From positions 1 to 64,000 of the forward strand of contig JBBRXX010000007.1 in assembly GCA_038238245.1 (NCBI GenBank): DNA of 64,000 nt, written 5' to 3'. The notes beneath the pieces were generated by a model that saw only the letters and a program-made list of their open reading frames with translations, was not told where the DNA came from and did not search any database. The translations under genes were made by a program, and so were the position numbers. This DNA comes from DASQHW01 sp038238245. Lineage in GTDB: Bacteria; Actinomycetota; Acidimicrobiia; IMCC26256; PALSA-610. Below are positions 33,652 to 43,000 of this stretch, in pieces. Numbering within the stretch: position 1 is the stretch's first letter; each line of letters opens with the position of its first letter.

Positions 33652-34839
33652 TCAGCCCCAGCGGGGAGCTTCGTCGGGGTTGATGCCGAGCGACATCTTG
33701 CCGATCAGCTCATGGGTCAACAGCAGGTTCGCGGGGTGGATGCGGCCGAGCCGCGAGTCCCGGAACAGCTGCTCGAGCCGCTGACGCTTGAAGATCCCCG
33801 AGCCGCCCGACAGGTCGAGTGCGCGGTCGACGATCTCGAACGCCTTCGTCGTGACGACGTGCTTCGTCGACACGATCTTCACCGGCCAGTCCGGGTGCGC
33901 CACACCGTTCGACCAGTCGTCGGCAGTGCGGTCGAGATACGCCTCGATCGTCTCGAGGTTCATGCGCATCTCGGCCACGTAGTGCTGCACTTCGGGGTGG
34001 TAGGCCATCGAGCGGGTCAGCGCGATCGAGGAACGCTGCGGCATCTTCTCGACCGTCATGTCGTACGCGCGCTTGGCGATGCCGGTGTAGACCGCGCCGA
34101 ATCCGAGCAACCCCCACGCGAAGATCCCGACCTGCCACGGTCCGGCGCCGGCGAATCCCGCCGGGCACACCAGGGCAACCCGGTCGTCGGGCACGAATGC
34201 GCCGTCGATGATCGTGTCGTTGCTCTCGGTGGCGCGCATCCCGAGCGTGTCCCACGTCGGCTCGATGCGATAGCCCTTGGTGTCACGTCCCAGGAATCCG
34301 TGGACGATCTGCGGTGCCTCCGGGTTGCTCGTGTCCATCGCGTGGAACCCGAGGTAGTCCCACACCGGGGAGAGGCTGCCGAAGATCTTGTGGCCGGTGA
34401 TGTTCCACCCACCCTTGGCCCGCTCTGCCTTCGTCGTGGAGAGCAGCAGCGGCAGGTCGTTGCCCGCTTCGCCGTGACCGGCGGCGAACACCTTGCCCTC
34501 GGCGGCCTCGGCCAGCACGAACTCCGCACTCTTGTCCCCGGCCCGCCACATGTCGGCGACCATGCCGGTGAAGTACATGTGCATGTTGACCGCGACGGCC
34601 GTCGCCGGCGCCACGTATGCAATTCGCTTCTGGAGCGGGAGCACCTCGTTGAGCTTCATCCCGGCGCCGCCGAATTCCTTGGGCAGCGCGATCTTGAGAT
34701 ATCCGGACGCCCGCAGCTCTTCGAAGTCCTCGTGGAAGAACCGGTTTTCGCGGTCGTACTGGGGTGCTCGCTCGTCGAACCGGGCGAGCATGTCGTCGGT
34801 GAGGACGTCGGTTCTCGGCTTCGTCGGCGTCGTGGTCAT
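33652..34839 (-). CDS. Acyl-CoA dehydrogenase family protein
   Basis: A 395-residue flavoprotein from ATG 34839; the frame extends to 35154 but that part overlaps the cyclase/ATPase gene. The N-terminal helical domain has FHEDFEELRASGYLKIALP then EFGGAGMKLNE. The middle domain has KIFGSLSPVWDYLGFHAMD, and the C-terminal domain has LDLSGGSGIFKRQRLEQLFR and DSRLGRIHPAN. It introduces a double bond into an acyl-CoA or acts as a related flavin oxidase; the substrate is not apparent. It follows the cyclase/ATPase gene on the same strand. Confidence 0.88.
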   Translation of the reverse strand: MTTTPTKPRTDVLTDDMLARFDERAPQYDRENRFFHEDFEELRASGYLKIALPKEFGGAGMKLNEVLPLQKRIAYVAPATAVAVNMHMYFTGMVADMWRAGDKSAEFVLAEAAEGKVFAAGHGEAGNDLPLLLSTTKAERAKGGWNITGHKIFGSLSPVWDYLGFHAMDTSNPEAPQIVHGFLGRDTKGYRIEPTWDTLGMRATESNDTIIDGAFVPDDRVALVCPAGFAGAGPWQVGIFAWGLLGFGAVYTGIAKRAYDMTVEKMPQRSSIALTRSMAYHPEVQHYVAEMRMNLETIEAYLDRTADDWSNGVAHPDWPVKIVSTKHVVTTKAFEIVDRALDLSGGSGIFKRQRLEQLFRDSRLGRIHPANLLLTHELIGKMSLGINPDEAPRWG

Positions 34840-34876
34840 AAATCCATTCCTCCGTGCGGGGTCTCTTGCGAGGACC

Positions 34877-37800
34877 CTACGAAGGCTCGCGGCGTCCGTC
34901 TGCCGCAGAACCGTCATTCGCGCCGATTTCTCCGAGGCGGGCGAGGACGGCCGCGAGGTCGTGACGGTCGGCGAGGTCCCGGGCTTCTCGGGCGAGGCGA
35001 TCGGCGCCGTCGCGATCGCCGATCGTCTCCCGCAGCACCGCCCAGTCGGCGAGCGTGCGGCCGATCCACGGCACGGCCTCGAGCCGGCGGTCGAACGCGA
35101 GCGCATCGGCGAACCGGGCGTCGGCTTCGTCGACGTCGCCGAGCACCCACGCAATGAGCGCGAGATAGCGATTCACGGCCCCGATGTATCCCGTGACGTG
35201 ACCGAGGGTCGCGCCCGAGTCGGTCCACGGCTCGAGCTCGGGCCTGACCTGCTGTGCGATCTCGAGCTCGCCGAGCAGGAACGCCGTCTCGGCGCAGAAG
35301 CACAACGATCCGAGGAACAAGATGTCGCGCGGGATGCTGGCAAGGTTGTTGGCTGCGAGTTGGTGCAGCAGCGGGCGGGCCTCGTCGTCCATGCCGACCT
35401 CGGCCAGCAACAACACGAGGCCCGGTCGCCACATCGCGTCGGCCGGGTTCACCTTCATCAGCATGCGCACGACCGGCGCGAGCTCGCCGAGGCGGGCCTG
35501 CTCGCGCCGGATCAAGAACATCTGCACACCGTGGATACCGGTGAGGTCCTCGCGGGCCTGGCCGATCTCGAGCGCGCGGTTCGCCTGCGCTTCTGCGGCC
35601 ACGAGATCGCCGGCCAGGAAGAGCCGCAGTTGCACGTCGCAGAGCGCGACGTACCGGCTGAAGCGCAGGCCGTCGATCTCGCTCGCGCGCATGTACTCCT
35701 GGTACCACCGTTCGTATCGCGCGCGGTCGCCGCGGCACAGCGCGGCGACCGTGGCGTACTGCGCGGTCGTACCGAGCATGGTCACGTCGTTCAACGCGGC
35801 TGAGATCTCCGCACTCTCCTCGGCGCGAACAAGTACGAGCTCGGCCTCGCCGGGCTGGAAGCGCGCGAGCGATTGCGCAGACGCTGCGAGCGCATGGCCG
35901 ATCAGCAACAGGTCGCCGAGCTCGCGCGCTTCGGAGAGAGCCTCCTCCACGACGCGACGGGAGTCCTCGAAGGCGCCGCTGTAGTGCAGGGCTCGCCCCG
36001 ACGACGCGCGGAGCCACACGCGCTGTACCGGAAGGACCTCGTGCTCGAGCGCCTCGCGCAGCAGCGCGACCGCTTCGGGGCCGAACATGCCCGGCCGCCA
36101 GGCCGTCTCCTCGAAGGCGATCGCGGCGCGGGTGAACGCCGGCCAGTCCCCCTCGGCGCGAGCGAGGTCGGCGGCCGCGCGAAACGTGATGACCGCGGAC
36201 GGGTGATCGCCGTCGAGCTGTTGTGCTTCTCCCTTGGCGATCAAGAGCTCGATCTTGGAGCGCTCCGGATACGCAGGCATGCGCGCGACGAGCGCGAGCG
36301 CGAACGTGTAGTCCTCCACCGCGGCCTCGAACGCGAGCATGTCGATCGCACGCCGCGCCGACCGCTTCGCATAGTCGAGGGCGCGTTCGAGGAGCTCGGG
36401 GCGGCCCGCGTCCGCGTAGTGCTGCGCCAGCGCCCGCAGGTGGTCGTCGATGCGGGCCGCGAACCGTGTCTCGATCACGTCGGCGATCGCGGCGTGCATG
36501 CGGGCGCGCCGCGACGCCGAGAGCTCCGCCACCAATGCGTCCCGCACGAGCGCATGCGTGAAGCGGAACCGGTCCACGGCGACTTCTTCGACGAGGCCCG
36601 CGCCCGCGGCGTGCTCGACGGATCGAAGCCCATCGGGCTCGCCGAGCTCGGCCGCGTCGCTCACGACGCCGAGCGAGAACTCGAGCCCGGTGAGCGCGGC
36701 GACCTGCAGCAGCTCCAGCGTTCCCGGCTCGAACCGGCCCAGCCGGCGGCGCACGGCGGCCCGGACGTCCGTTGGCAGCTCGGTCGGCAAGGTGCCATCC
36801 GCGCGCATGGCGCCGAGGACGGCCCCGAGGAACAATGGATTCCCGGCCGTCTCGTCGGCGAGCCGCACCGCGTTGTCCGACGGCAACGTCGTGACCTCGA
36901 GGAGCGACACGATGTCGTCGACCGTCAACCCTCGCAACGGGAGCCGGCGGCTGCGGCCGGTCCGCTCGAGCTCGTCCACGAGCTCGTTCAGAGGTTCGCT
37001 GACGTCCGGACTTGTGTCGCGCGCCGTCGCGAGGATCGTGAGACGCGTCGGTTGCGCGCTGCGCGCGACGTGACCGAGCAACGCAAGTGTCGGCCGGTCG
37101 GCCCAGTGCACGTCGTCGACGACGAACACGACCGGGCGGGTCGCGGCGATCGTGCAGAGCCATGATTTGACCGACTCGAACAAGCGGTACTGCTCGGTCT
37201 CGGTGGCGGCTTCGGGGCGGCGTAATCCCGGGACGCGCGACAGCAGCTCCGGAACGAGCCGCACGAGCGGTTCAGGATCGACGCCGAGGGCATCGCGCAC
37301 CTCCTCGTCGCGAAGCTGTGCCACGAACCAGCGCAGCCCGTCGATGACGGGCTGGAACGGCGCGCGCACCTGCTCGTCGCATCGGCCGTACAAAACCAGC
37401 GCGCCCCGCTGGTGCACCCGCGTCGCAACCTCCTGGCCGAGGCGCGTCTTGCCGATCCCGGGCTCGCCGAGCAGCCAGACCGCCTGCGCCTGCGCCGCGG
37501 TCATCGCGGAATCGGTCGCGAACGCCAGCTCCTGCTCGCGCCCGACGAACCGGGTCGCGGCGCCCGCGACGAGCTCGGGCGGCATCGGCAAGGTCGTGGT
37601 CACTTCGGTCGGCGTCCACACCACGCTGCAGGCGGCGACGGGCTCGGGAAGTCCCTTCAGGTCGAGCAGCCCGACGAGCTCGCACTCGAAGCCGCCGCGA
37701 CCGCGCCCGAGGGCGCGCACGAGATCGGAGCAGAGGATCTGCTGGGGCGATGCCGCGCTCTGGAGCCGTACCGCTTCGACGACCGGGGTACCGAAGATGT

Positions 37801-38128
37801 CGTCGTCGCGACGCACGATGTCGCCGGCGGAGATGCCGATTCGCAGCGCAATCATCTCGTCCGCCGGACGCGAGCGAGCGAGGGCGTCGAAGCGTTGCTG
37901 GATCGCGACGGCCGCGGCCAACGCATTGGTGGCGGAGTGGAACGTGGCGAGCGCGCCGTCGCCGGAGTTCTTGACGACCTCGCCGTCGTGCTGCTCGATC
38001 GTTTCCTTCAGGATCGCGTCGTGTTGGTGCTGGAGCTGATCGGCACGATCCTCGCCGAGTCGCGTGCGGGTCGCAGTCGATGCGACCCAGTCGGTGCTGA
38101 CGATCGTGACGAGATCAGTGGAGGCCAT
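34877..38128 (-). CDS. Class III cyclase-like domain fused to AAA ATPase and TPR-like repeats
   Basis: A 1083-residue protein. Residues 1-175 are a class III cyclase domain in which the usual FTDLVGST is STDWVAST; the first metal Asp and the second in KNSGDGALATF are kept. Residues about 190-480 are an AAA_16/STAND ATPase (FVGREQELAF, Walker A GEPGIGKTRL, Walker B VVFVVDDVHWAD). The rest, about 520-1083, is a TPR-like alpha solenoid. There is no C-terminal LuxR HTH, so it is a signalling scaffold rather than a LuxR regulator. It is the third gene of a crp-DUF4242-cyclase run, 24 bases after DUF4242. Catalytic activity is uncertain. Confidence 0.85.
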   Translation of the reverse strand: MASTDLVTIVSTDWVASTATRTRLGEDRADQLQHQHDAILKETIEQHDGEVVKNSGDGALATFHSATNALAAAVAIQQRFDALARSRPADEMIALRIGISAGDIVRRDDDIFGTPVVEAVRLQSAASPQQILCSDLVRALGRGRGGFECELVGLLDLKGLPEPVAACSVVWTPTEVTTTLPMPPELVAGAATRFVGREQELAFATDSAMTAAQAQAVWLLGEPGIGKTRLGQEVATRVHQRGALVLYGRCDEQVRAPFQPVIDGLRWFVAQLRDEEVRDALGVDPEPLVRLVPELLSRVPGLRRPEAATETEQYRLFESVKSWLCTIAATRPVVFVVDDVHWADRPTLALLGHVARSAQPTRLTILATARDTSPDVSEPLNELVDELERTGRSRRLPLRGLTVDDIVSLLEVTTLPSDNAVRLADETAGNPLFLGAVLGAMRADGTLPTELPTDVRAAVRRRLGRFEPGTLELLQVAALTGLEFSLGVVSDAAELGEPDGLRSVEHAAGAGLVEEVAVDRFRFTHALVRDALVAELSASRRARMHAAIADVIETRFAARIDDHLRALAQHYADAGRPELLERALDYAKRSARRAIDMLAFEAAVEDYTFALALVARMPAYPERSKIELLIAKGEAQQLDGDHPSAVITFRAAADLARAEGDWPAFTRAAIAFEETAWRPGMFGPEAVALLREALEHEVLPVQRVWLRASSGRALHYSGAFEDSRRVVEEALSEARELGDLLLIGHALAASAQSLARFQPGEAELVLVRAEESAEISAALNDVTMLGTTAQYATVAALCRGDRARYERWYQEYMRASEIDGLRFSRYVALCDVQLRLFLAGDLVAAEAQANRALEIGQAREDLTGIHGVQMFLIRREQARLGELAPVVRMLMKVNPADAMWRPGLVLLLAEVGMDDEARPLLHQLAANNLASIPRDILFLGSLCFCAETAFLLGELEIAQQVRPELEPWTDSGATLGHVTGYIGAVNRYLALIAWVLGDVDEADARFADALAFDRRLEAVPWIGRTLADWAVLRETIGDRDGADRLAREARDLADRHDLAAVLARLGEIGANDGSAADGRREPS

Positions 38129-38152
38129 GGTTGCCCCCGGAATCGCGCAGGC

Positions 38153-38410
38153 TCAGACGAACTGCTCGGGCCGGAGCTCCGATACCTCGACGACGACGTC
38201 GGCAGGGATGCCGGCGCGCTCTGCCGCATCGCGGATCGCGTCGGCATTCGGCGACTCGTAGAGGCAGTACGTCTTCTTCTTGTCGGCCGACAGGAACGAG
38301 AACAACCACGAGACCCCGGCCTCGTCGTTGGCCACACGCGTGAGGTCGGCGTCGTTCTTGGTCATCTCGAGCTGGTCGGCGAAGTTTCGCTCGATCACGA
38401 ACAGCGGCAT
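38153..38410 (-). CDS. DUF4242 (SCO4226-like) small protein
   Basis: An 85-residue protein with AAGGAG before its ATG. MPLFVIERNF at the N-terminus, WLFSFLSADKKKTYCLYESP and the C-terminal PADVVVEVSELRPEQF are hallmarks of DUF4242, a ferredoxin-like fold; a Streptomyces member (SCO4226) binds nickel. It lies between a Crp-type regulator and a cyclase-like ATPase, with gaps of 35 and 24 bases, so co-transcription is likely. Confidence 0.85.
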   Translation of the reverse strand: MPLFVIERNFADQLEMTKNDADLTRVANDEAGVSWLFSFLSADKKKTYCLYESPNADAIRDAAERAGIPADVVVEVSELRPEQFV

Positions 38411-38445
38411 GCGATCTCCTTACCGGGTCCCCGAGCGCCTGGATC

Positions 38446-39123
38446 TTACGCGCCGCCGGCCCGCTCGGTCACGGCCGCGAGATCCTTGATCAAGACCCGA
38501 CCCCGGCCGCTCTCGACCAGGCCTGCCTCGCGGAGCTCGTGCAGGGCGCGGACGACGCCGTCGCGCGAGACCCCCGCCCAATCTGCCAAATCCTGCTGCG
38601 ACAGCGCTCGGACGAGCACCCCGCCGGCGAGCGGCTCGCCGTGCGAGGAGGCGAGCTCCACCAACCGCCGGCACACCCGGCTGATCACGTCGTCGGTGCC
38701 GAGCTCGAGCTGGCGTCCGGAGGCCTGCCGCAGGCGACCGACGACGACCGCGAGCAAGGCGTTCGCGACGCCCGCCCGCTCCCGCCGCAACGCCTCGAAA
38801 CGCGGGGCATCGACCGCGAGCACCTCGACCTCGTCGATCGCGATCGCGTTCGCCGATTGCGGCGCTCCGTCGACGACGCTCATCTCGCCGAGCACCTCGC
38901 CCGGCCCGCGCAGCTCGAGCATCGTCTCACGCCCGCTGATCGCGGTCTTGGTGAGCTTCACGTAACCCGACAGCACGACGAGGATGGCGTTGCCCACGTC
39001 GCCTTCGCGACACAGCAGCTCACCGGTCGTGAAGCTGCGACGAGCTCCCGCCGCGAACATCGCGTCGGCGTCGTCGCTATCCAGACCGCCCAAGAATGAG
39101 GTGTCGGGGTCGGTCACGTGCAT
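38446..39123 (-). CDS. Crp/Fnr-family transcriptional regulator
   Basis: About 225 residues from ATG 39123, seven bases after the 3' end of tRNA-Leu. Residues about 10-125 are a cyclic-nucleotide-binding beta-roll (FTTGELLCREGDVGNAI and VLGEMSVVDGAPQSANA). Residues 150-220 are a winged helix (ALSQQDLADWAGVSRDGVVR). Glu of the GE pair is present, but the Arg that contacts the cAMP phosphate in Crp is Gln89, so it may not bind cAMP normally. It lacks Fnr-type Cys residues. It heads a run with DUF4242 and a cyclase-like protein. Confidence 0.88.
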   Translation of the reverse strand: MHVTDPDTSFLGGLDSDDADAMFAAGARRSFTTGELLCREGDVGNAILVVLSGYVKLTKTAISGRETMLELRGPGEVLGEMSVVDGAPQSANAIAIDEVEVLAVDAPRFEALRRERAGVANALLAVVVGRLRQASGRQLELGTDDVISRVCRRLVELASSHGEPLAGGVLVRALSQQDLADWAGVSRDGVVRALHELREAGLVESGRGRVLIKDLAAVTERAGGA

Positions 39124-39130
39124 CCCCAGT

Positions 39131-39213
<83 letters not shown>

Positions 39214-39266
39214 GTGAGCGCAGCAGCGTACCAGCGCTGTGCACCGTGAAACCTCGGGACCGCCAT

Positions 39267-39272
39267 TACCAT
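39267..39272 (+). promoter_or_regulatory. Leaderless-type -10 box of the fhaA operon
   Basis: TACCAT ends seven bases before the fhaA ATG at 39280, and no ribosome site is seen. This should drive the whole fhaA-to-pknB run. Confidence 0.5.
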
Positions 39273-39279
39273 CGTTTCG

Positions 39280-39933
39280 ATGGGACTCCAGCGGTTCGAG
39301 CGCCGGCTCGAGCGGCTCGTCGAAGGCGCGTTCAGCAAGGCGTTCCGCAGCGGACTGCAACCCGTCGAGATCGGTCGGCGCATCGTGCGCGAGATGGACG
39401 CCGGACGCACACTCGGTGTGCGAGGCACGGTCGTCCCGAACCACATCACGGTGCTGCTCTCGAACGAGGACCTCGAGCGGTTCGCGGGTTTCCGCGATGC
39501 CCTCACCGTCGAGCTCGCCGACGCCGCGCGTGAGCACGCGCGGGAGGAGGGCTATCACTTCTCGGGTCCGGTCGAGGTGACGATCGACGCCGACGAGCAC
39601 GCGCGCCGGGGCGACATGCAGGTGCGCGCCGAGATCATCGCGAGCACCGTCGGCGCACCGGGCACGCTGGTGCTGCCCGACGGCCGACGCGTCCAGCTCG
39701 GCGAGGACCGGGCGATCATCGGGCGCCTGCCCGACTGCGTCGTCGCGCTCACCGATCCGCAGGTGTCGCGGCATCACGCCGAGATCCGGCGCGACGAGCG
39801 GGGCTATCGCGTCGTCGATCTCGACTCGATGAACGGCATCCAGGTCAACGGGGTGCAGGTGCGCGAGCATCTGCTCGCCGACGGCGACGTGATCCTCGTC
39901 GGTGCAACAGAGATCCGGTACGAGGAGTCGTAA
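39280..39933 (+). CDS. fhaA: FhaA: DUF3662 plus FHA-domain protein
   Basis: A 217-residue protein. Residues 1-110 are the DUF3662/FhaA N-terminal domain (GLQRFERRLERLVEGAFSKA, then FRSGLQPVEIGRRI). Residues 135-215 are an FHA domain with GRLPDCVVALTDPQVSRHHA and DSMNGIQVNG, which binds phosphothreonine. In mycobacteria FhaA binds the phosphorylated pseudokinase MviN/MurJ to control peptidoglycan precursor export. The long low-complexity linker of mycobacterial FhaA is absent. First gene of the cell-wall signalling operon. Confidence 0.93.
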   Translation: MGLQRFERRLERLVEGAFSKAFRSGLQPVEIGRRIVREMDAGRTLGVRGTVVPNHITVLLSNEDLERFAGFRDALTVELADAAREHAREEGYHFSGPVEVTIDADEHARRGDMQVRAEIIASTVGAPGTLVLPDGRRVQLGEDRAIIGRLPDCVVALTDPQVSRHHAEIRRDERGYRVVDLDSMNGIQVNGVQVREHLLADGDVILVGATEIRYEES

Positions 39934-39940
39934 CCGGCAC

Positions 39941-40411
39941 ATGTCCGACGCGGTCCTGACCGTCCTGAAGTTCTGTCTCCTCGCGCTGGTGTACCTGTTC
40001 CTCTTCCGCGTGGTGTGGACGGTGGCCCGCGAGCTGCGCGGTTCGCCGGCGCCCGTTCCCGCGCCCGCCCCCGTTCCCGCGCCGGCCGCCACCGGGGCGC
40101 CGGCGCGCGCGCGTAAGCGCGGGTGGCGACTTGTGATCGTGCAACCCGACGCGGAACGCGGACGCGAGCTGCCTATTGACGGCGAAGCCACGATGGGACG
40201 CGGCGGCGGCTGCACGATGCCGCTCACGTTCGACACCTTCGTCTCGCAGGTCCACGCACGCGTGTACGACCGCGACGGGACGCTCTGGATCGAGGACGTC
40301 GGCTCGACGAACGGCACCTACGTGAACGGCGAGCGCATCGCACAACCGGTGAAGCTCGGCAAGGGCGATCGCGTGCAACTCGGTGAGACGGTGCTCGAGG
40401 CGGAGCGATGA
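39941..40411 (+). CDS. fhaB: FhaB: membrane-anchored FHA-domain protein
   Basis: About 156 residues from ATG 39941, seven bases after the fhaA stop. One N-terminal membrane helix (VLKFCLLALVYLFLFRVVW), a Pro/Ala-rich linker, then an FHA domain with GRGGGCTMPL, SQVHARVYD and GSTNGTYVNGERI. FhaB (FipA) proteins link the PASTA kinase to division proteins through phosphothreonine binding. The pstP start lies five bases beyond its stop. Confidence 0.93.
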   Translation: MSDAVLTVLKFCLLALVYLFLFRVVWTVARELRGSPAPVPAPAPVPAPAATGAPARARKRGWRLVIVQPDAERGRELPIDGEATMGRGGGCTMPLTFDTFVSQVHARVYDRDGTLWIEDVGSTNGTYVNGERIAQPVKLGKGDRVQLGETVLEAER

Positions 40412-40415
40412 CGTC

Positions 40416-41642
40416 ATGCGGTTGATGACCGGCCGCGCCACCGACCAGGGCCGCACGCGCGCCAAGAACGAGGACGCGTCCCTCGTCGACGACGAGCACA
40501 CATTGTTCGCAGTCGCCGACGGCATGGGTGGCCACCGCGGCGGCGAGGTCGCGAGCCACACGGCAATCGAGGCGTTGCGGGCCGCGTTCGCCGGCGGCGC
40601 CTCGATCGACGTCTCGATCTCGCGGGCCAACGACGCCGTGCTGGCACGCGCCGCGGGCAACGACGAGCTCACGGGCATGGGCACGACGATGACCGCGGTC
40701 ACCGTCGCCGGCCGCGACCAGCTGCTGATCGGCCACGTCGGGGACTCGCGGGCCTACCTGCTCCGCAACGGCGAGATGGTGCGCATCACCGACGATCACA
40801 GCCTCGTCGAAGAGCTCGTCCGCGAGGGCCGGCTCACTCCCGAGCAGGCCGAAGCACATCCGCAACGCGCGATCGTCACGCGTGCACTCGGCGTCGACGC
40901 CGACGTCGAGGTCGACACCTACGAGATCTCGGTGGAGCCCGGCGACCGCGTCCTGATCTGCTCGGACGGGCTCACGACCATGGTGCGCGAGCGAGACATC
41001 GAGCGTTTCGCCCGTAGCGAGCGCGACCCCCAGCGCGCGGCCGACGTGCTCGTCGCGGCCGCGAACGATGCGGGCGGCGAAGACAACATCACCGTCATCG
41101 TGGTCGACGTGCTCGAGGTCGCCGCGCCGCCCGAGGAAGGCGCCGCGGCATTCCCGCCCGCCGAACCCCCGACGACGATCGCGCCCGCGGCACCACCGCC
41201 ACCATTTGTGCCCGCCGCGCCGCGTGCCCGGCGATCGCGGCTGCGCACGGTCCGCGGCGTGTTGTTCGTCGTGCTGCCGCTCGTCGTGATTCTCGGCGTC
41301 GCGGGCGGAGTGCTCGGCTGGTACGCGCGCAGCTCGTACTTCGTCGGCGCGTCGCGCAACGAGGTCGTCATCTACAAGGGCGTGCCCGGCGGCGTGCTCG
41401 GCTGGGATCCCACGGTCGATCAGCGCACCGGCATCAAGGTCGACGCGCTCCAACCGCTCGATCAGGACCGCGTCCGGACGAACTCGACGCGCGGCTCGCT
41501 CTCGACGGCCCAGGCCTTCGTCGGACGGCTCCAAGACTCTGTGACGTCGACGTCGACGACCACCACGACCGTCAAGAAGCCGAAGACCACGACGACGCGC
41601 CCGCGGCGGCGCACCACCACGACGACCAGCAAACGCCCGTGA
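40416..41642 (+). CDS. pstP: PstP: PP2C-type Ser/Thr protein phosphatase
   Basis: About 408 residues from ATG 40416. The PP2C core (1-240) has RTRAKNEDAS, LFAVADGMGGH, IGHVGDSRAYLL, ICSDGLTTM and GGEDNITVIVV, supplying the metal-binding Asp residues. A Pro-rich linker, one membrane helix (about 285-305) and an extracellular domain ending in a Thr/Lys-rich tail follow. It reverses PknB phosphorylation. The rodA GTG overlaps its stop by four bases. Confidence 0.95.
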   Translation: MRLMTGRATDQGRTRAKNEDASLVDDEHTLFAVADGMGGHRGGEVASHTAIEALRAAFAGGASIDVSISRANDAVLARAAGNDELTGMGTTMTAVTVAGRDQLLIGHVGDSRAYLLRNGEMVRITDDHSLVEELVREGRLTPEQAEAHPQRAIVTRALGVDADVEVDTYEISVEPGDRVLICSDGLTTMVRERDIERFARSERDPQRAADVLVAAANDAGGEDNITVIVVDVLEVAAPPEEGAAAFPPAEPPTTIAPAAPPPPFVPAAPRARRSRLRTVRGVLFVVLPLVVILGVAGGVLGWYARSSYFVGASRNEVVIYKGVPGGVLGWDPTVDQRTGIKVDALQPLDQDRVRTNSTRGSLSTAQAFVGRLQDSVTSTSTTTTTVKKPKTTTTRPRRRTTTTTSKRP

Positions 41643-43000
41643 CGCTCCCCCTCCTCGCCCGCACGCGCCGGCGCGCCGAGCTGTCGCTCGGTGTGCTCGT
41701 CATCGCCGTCACCGTCGGCGGCTACATCCTCGTCGCGCTCGCCGAGGGACCGAACCTTCCGCCCGACCTGTATCCCCTGCTCGGGTGGGTGATCGGCCTC
41801 TACGCGATCGCGCACTTCGCCGTTCGCCGGTTCGCGCCCTACGCCGACGCGACGTTGCTTCCGCTCGCCGCGCTGCTGAACGGCCTCGGCTTCGTGATGA
41901 TCGCGCGGCTCGCCCGCGCCGACGCCAACGGCAAGCTCAACTACAGGACGCAGGCGCGCGTGCAGTCGCTGTGGGTCGCGATCGCGGTCGCGGTGTTCGT
42001 CGTCACGCTGATACTCGTGCGTGACGTGAGGATCTTCGAACGGTACCGGTACACGGCGCTGTTGCTCGGCATCGGCTTCCTCCTGTTGCCGATCGCGCCG
42101 GGAATCGGACGCACGATCAACGGCGCGCGCCTCTGGGTCGGCATCGGCGCGTTGACGTTCGAGCCGAGCGAGATCGCCAAGCTGCTCTTGGTCGCGTTCT
42201 TCGCCGCGTACCTCGTCGACAAACGCGAGCTCCTCGCCGAAGGACGCATCCGTGTCGGACGCGTCTTCCTGCCGTCGCCGCGCGATCTCGGTCCGTTGCT
42301 GCTGGCCTGGGGCATGGCGTTGCTTGTCCTCGGCTACCAGAAGGACATGGGCACGTCGCTGCTGTTCTTCGGGGTATTCGCGTCGATGCTCTACATGGCG
42401 ACGCGCCGGCGCGCGTACCTCGTCGGCACCGTGATCCTGCTCGTCGTCGGCGGCTTCGTCGCGTACAAGTCGTTCGGTCACGTGCGTCTGCGCGTCGAGA
42501 ACTGGACGGACCCCTGGAGCCGGATCGACCAACCGGGCGGCGGCTACCAGGCGGTGCAGGGCTGGTTCGGCCTGGGGTCGGGTGGGATCGCCGGTACCGG
42601 GCTCGGGTTGGGCAACCCGTCCCTCGTCCCGCTCGCGAGCACCGACTACGTGTTCGCAGCCATCGGCGAAGAGCTCGGGCTCGTGGGGACCGTGGCGGTC
42701 GTCGCCGCGTTCATGCTGATGGTCGGCAGCATGTTCCGCATCGCGGTCGACGCGGTGCGCCCGTTCGCGAAGCTGTTCGCGGCCGGCATCGCCACGATCT
42801 TCGGCCTTCAGACGTTCCTCATCATCGGCGGCGTGCTGCGCGTGATCCCCCTCACCGGGATCACATTGCCGTTCGTCTCGTACGGCGGGTCGTCTCTCGT
42901 CGCCAACTTCGCGCTCGTCGCGATCATGTTGCGCATCTCCGACGACACGTCTCGCAGTGCGACGAGCGCGCGCGCCGCGCCTGCGGGCGGTGCACCGTGA
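41639..43000 (+). CDS. rodA: RodA/FtsW-type SEDS glycan polymerase
   Basis: A 453-residue polytopic protein with about 10-12 membrane helices. SEDS signatures are FEPSEIAKLLLV, YQKDMGTSLLFF (with the catalytic Asp), WFGLGSGGIAGTGLGLGN and the terminal LPFVSYGGSSLVANFALVA. It polymerises lipid II with the partner transpeptidase encoded next, whose GTG overlaps its stop. Assigned RodA rather than FtsW by operon position next to pbpA and pstP. Confidence 0.93.
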   Translation: MTLPLLARTRRRAELSLGVLVIAVTVGGYILVALAEGPNLPPDLYPLLGWVIGLYAIAHFAVRRFAPYADATLLPLAALLNGLGFVMIARLARADANGKLNYRTQARVQSLWVAIAVAVFVVTLILVRDVRIFERYRYTALLLGIGFLLLPIAPGIGRTINGARLWVGIGALTFEPSEIAKLLLVAFFAAYLVDKRELLAEGRIRVGRVFLPSPRDLGPLLLAWGMALLVLGYQKDMGTSLLFFGVFASMLYMATRRRAYLVGTVILLVVGGFVAYKSFGHVRLRVENWTDPWSRIDQPGGGYQAVQGWFGLGSGGIAGTGLGLGNPSLVPLASTDYVFAAIGEELGLVGTVAVVAAFMLMVGSMFRIAVDAVRPFAKLFAAGIATIFGLQTFLIIGGVLRVIPLTGITLPFVSYGGSSLVANFALVAIMLRISDDTSRSATSARAAPAGGAP

